Part shown: positions 15,341 to 16,249 of the stretch, piece after piece
How positions within the stretch are numbered: the stretch's first letter is position 1
Layout of the letters: each line of letters begins with the position of its first letter
Assembly (NCBI RefSeq): GCF_041751335.1
Contig: NZ_JBGSXS010000384.1
Coordinates: forward strand, 1 to 16,249
Direction of reading: 5' to 3'
Origin: Aquiflexum sp041751335
Lineage (GTDB): Bacteria > Bacteroidota > Bacteroidia > Cytophagales > Cyclobacteriaceae
Length of the DNA stretch: 16,249 nt
Notes under the pieces: generated by a model
Told to the model about the DNA's origin: nothing
Database searches by the model: none
Seen by the model: the letters and a program-made list of their open reading frames with translations, nothing else
Program-made: the position numbers and the translations under genes

Positions 15341-15652
15341 GAGATGTGAGATATGAGAAGTGAGACGTAAGGTTCAAGAATCGAGAATCGAGAACCGAGA
15401 AGCGAGATACGAGAGCCAAGAATCAAGAGCCAAGAACTAAGAAGTAAGATGCGAGAACCGAGAAGCGAGAAACGAGAGCCAAGAAACGAGAGCCAAGAAG
15501 TAAGGTGCGAGAACCGAGAAGCGAGATACGAGAGCCAAGAAACAAGAAACAAGAACCAAGATGGAGAAGCGAGAATCAAAGTCTGCTCTGAGTAACGGGA
15601 AGACAAAGCCTGTCTCAAGTATCGGGGAGTCAAGATGCGAGAACCAAGAGTC
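15341..15652. repeat. Degenerate heptamer tandem array (R-A-G-R-N-N-Y)
   Basis: From 15341 to 15557 there are 31 consecutive units of exactly 7 nt. Every one fits R-A-G-R-N-N-Y, with positions 2 and 3 invariant, position 4 A in 29 of 31, and position 7 C in 24 and T in 7. Positions 5 and 6 vary freely. A higher-order run (GAGAACC, GAGAAGC, GAGANAC, GAGAGCC) recurs at 15390, 15453 and 15509. One unit loses a base at 15558-15563, two more units follow, then a 54-nt interruption (15578-15631), then three further units to 15652. The array starts 3 nt after the yciO stop codon. A long antisense frame across it (15334-15807) is an artefact of the repeat. Confidence 0.95.
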
Positions 15653-15898
15653 CTACCAATGACATAAACCGAAGCGCCGTCATGCTGATCCCGATAGCTA
15701 TCGAGGAGAAGCATCTCTCGAGGATCCTCAAATGCTAAAATAAACATAAATAGGACTTCTAGAGATCCTTCGAGCCTACCAATGACGTGAACCGGAGCCG
15801 CCGTCACCCATCTCCCGATGGCTATTGGGAGATGGGTCTCTCGAGGATCCGCAAATGATTAAATTAAACATAAATAGGACCGCTGGAGATCCTTCGTG
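15652..15898. repeat. Two 123-bp tandem units carrying palindromes
   Basis: Unit A (15652-15774) and unit B (15775-15898) are diverged direct copies. Each opens with CCTACCAATGAC, has CTCTCGAGGATCC in the middle, then an ATAAACATAAATAGGAC-like AT-rich stretch, and ends with GAGATCCTTCG. Unit A has a perfect 12-bp palindrome CGATAGCTATCG (15692-15703). Unit B has, at the same place, a hairpin with 11-bp perfect arms, ACCCATCTCCC (15806-15816) and GGGAGATGGGT (15827-15837). CTCGAGGATC and GATCCTTCGAG form a further near-perfect inverted pair inside unit A. CCGTCATGCTGA (15677-15688) and TCAGGATGACGG (15901-15912) match as inverted ends at 11 of 12 positions. The layout is that of a non-coding REP/MITE-like element; no transposase is present. 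Confidence 0.85.
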
Positions 15899-15899
15899 C

Positions 15900-16055
15900 C
15901 TCAGGATGACGGATGCCTAGGGGATAACTTGATGTCATTCCTATTCTGAACATATACTAAATGTTGGGGACTCAGGATGACGGCTGCCTAGTTGATAACT
16001 TGATGTCATTCATTTTCTGAACATTTTCAAAATGCTATGGACTCGCAATGACGCT
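15900..16055. repeat. 71-bp tandem repeat, two copies plus a partial third
   Basis: Units begin at 15900 and 15971 with CTCAGGATGACGG, continue with TGCCTAG and GATAACTTGATGTCATTC, and end in an AT-rich part with TTCTGAACAT. A third copy begins at 16042 as CTCGCAATGACG and breaks off, so the period is 71 both times. Within each unit, TCAGGATGAC and GTCATTC with TTCTGA are partly complementary, so each unit could fold into a hairpin. The TCAGGATGAC motif is also the right inverted end of the adjoining 123-bp element. Confidence 0.85.
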
Positions 16056-16081
16056 CCACATCCTTCCCCCATACCCAATCT

Positions 16082-16221
16082 TCAATCTAAAATCTACCTT
16101 CTACCATTCTCCTTCATCCCTCATCATTCAGCCTTTTTCCTTCCCACTTGCCCAATCTAAAATCTACCTTCTACCTTTCTCCCTCATCCCTCATCCTTCA
16201 TCCTTAAAATCTCCTCCTTCC
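16082..16221. repeat. Pyrimidine-arm heptamer array at right end of window
   Basis: Twenty consecutive 7-nt units in one frame, with cores TCT, TCA or TTC, for example AAAATCT, ACCTTCT, TCCCTCA and TCCTTCA. The run is internally duplicated: AAAATCTACCTTCTACC occurs at 16089 and again at 16159, exactly 70 nt (ten units) apart. The sequence is close to the pyrimidine arm beside the pta stop codon at 9440-9516. Together with the purine array at 15341-15652 it brackets the 123-bp and 71-bp repeats. The final 28 bases of the window are C/T-rich and show no gene. Confidence 0.9.
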
Positions 16222-16249
16222 CAAAATGCCCCTCCTCACAGACCTTTTC

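Noticed and set aside
15334..15807. 157-aa minus-strand frame with a striking heptad-like Leu/Ser/Arg pattern
   Set aside because: The 7-residue periodicity comes directly from the 7-nt DNA repeat (three units make seven codons). It has no recognisable domain and runs through two unrelated repeat types.
15341..16249. CRISPR array or clustered spacers
   Set aside because: Units are 7, 71 and 123 nt without constant repeats separated by unique spacers of similar length, and no cas genes are present.

Overview
The window looks like chromosomal DNA of a Bacteroidota species, most likely Cytophagales/Cyclobacteriaceae. This is inferred from several things: AT-rich spacers, TAnnTTTG-type -7 promoter boxes with no Shine-Dalgarno sequences, a DUF5916 outer-membrane protein with a CBM9-like N-terminus, DUF4394 repeats, and the style of the pta, ackA, mltG and yihY genes. 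No phage, IS transposase, tRNA, rRNA or CRISPR array was seen.

Layout. Positions 1-578 hold a partial minus-strand protein of unknown function, followed by a 385-nt AT-rich gap. Next come a 52-aa zinc-ribbon/membrane protein (minus, 964-1122) and a divergent FrnE-type DsbA thiol oxidoreductase (plus, 1182-1892). The oxidoreductase has an in-frame TGA just after its CPFC active site. On the minus strand, 1936-3620 is a two-gene unit of unknown function: a 126-aa protein and a secreted, outer-membrane-like protein. Then follows a 725-aa DUF5916 barrel protein (3868-6045). It diverges from a plus-strand lipoprotein with two DUF4394 domains (6255-7781), which ends at a strong bidirectional terminator.

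From 14128 down to 7893 every gene is on the minus strand. One tight cluster is mltG (cell-wall glycan-chain terminator), a YbgC-like thioesterase and a YihY-family membrane protein. After it comes the acetate/ATP module pta - ackA - small CBS-like ORF. Divergent from mltG are a MutT-type NUDIX hydrolase and a YciO/Sua5-family gene (plus strand).

The most unusual content is non-coding. A degenerate tandem repeat with an exact 7-nt period fills the spacers around pta/ackA, the NUDIX gene and yciO, and dominates the last 900 nt. The purine-strand form fits R-A-G-R-N-N-Y in 31 consecutive units; the pyrimidine form has a TCT/TCA core. The arrays begin or end within a few bases of start and stop codons, and in two places a purine arm is followed by a pyrimidine arm. 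In the terminal gap the two arms enclose a pair of 123-bp palindrome-bearing repeats and a pair of 71-bp repeats. This looks like a lineage-specific intergenic repeat family, and I consider it the best candidate for something undescribed here.
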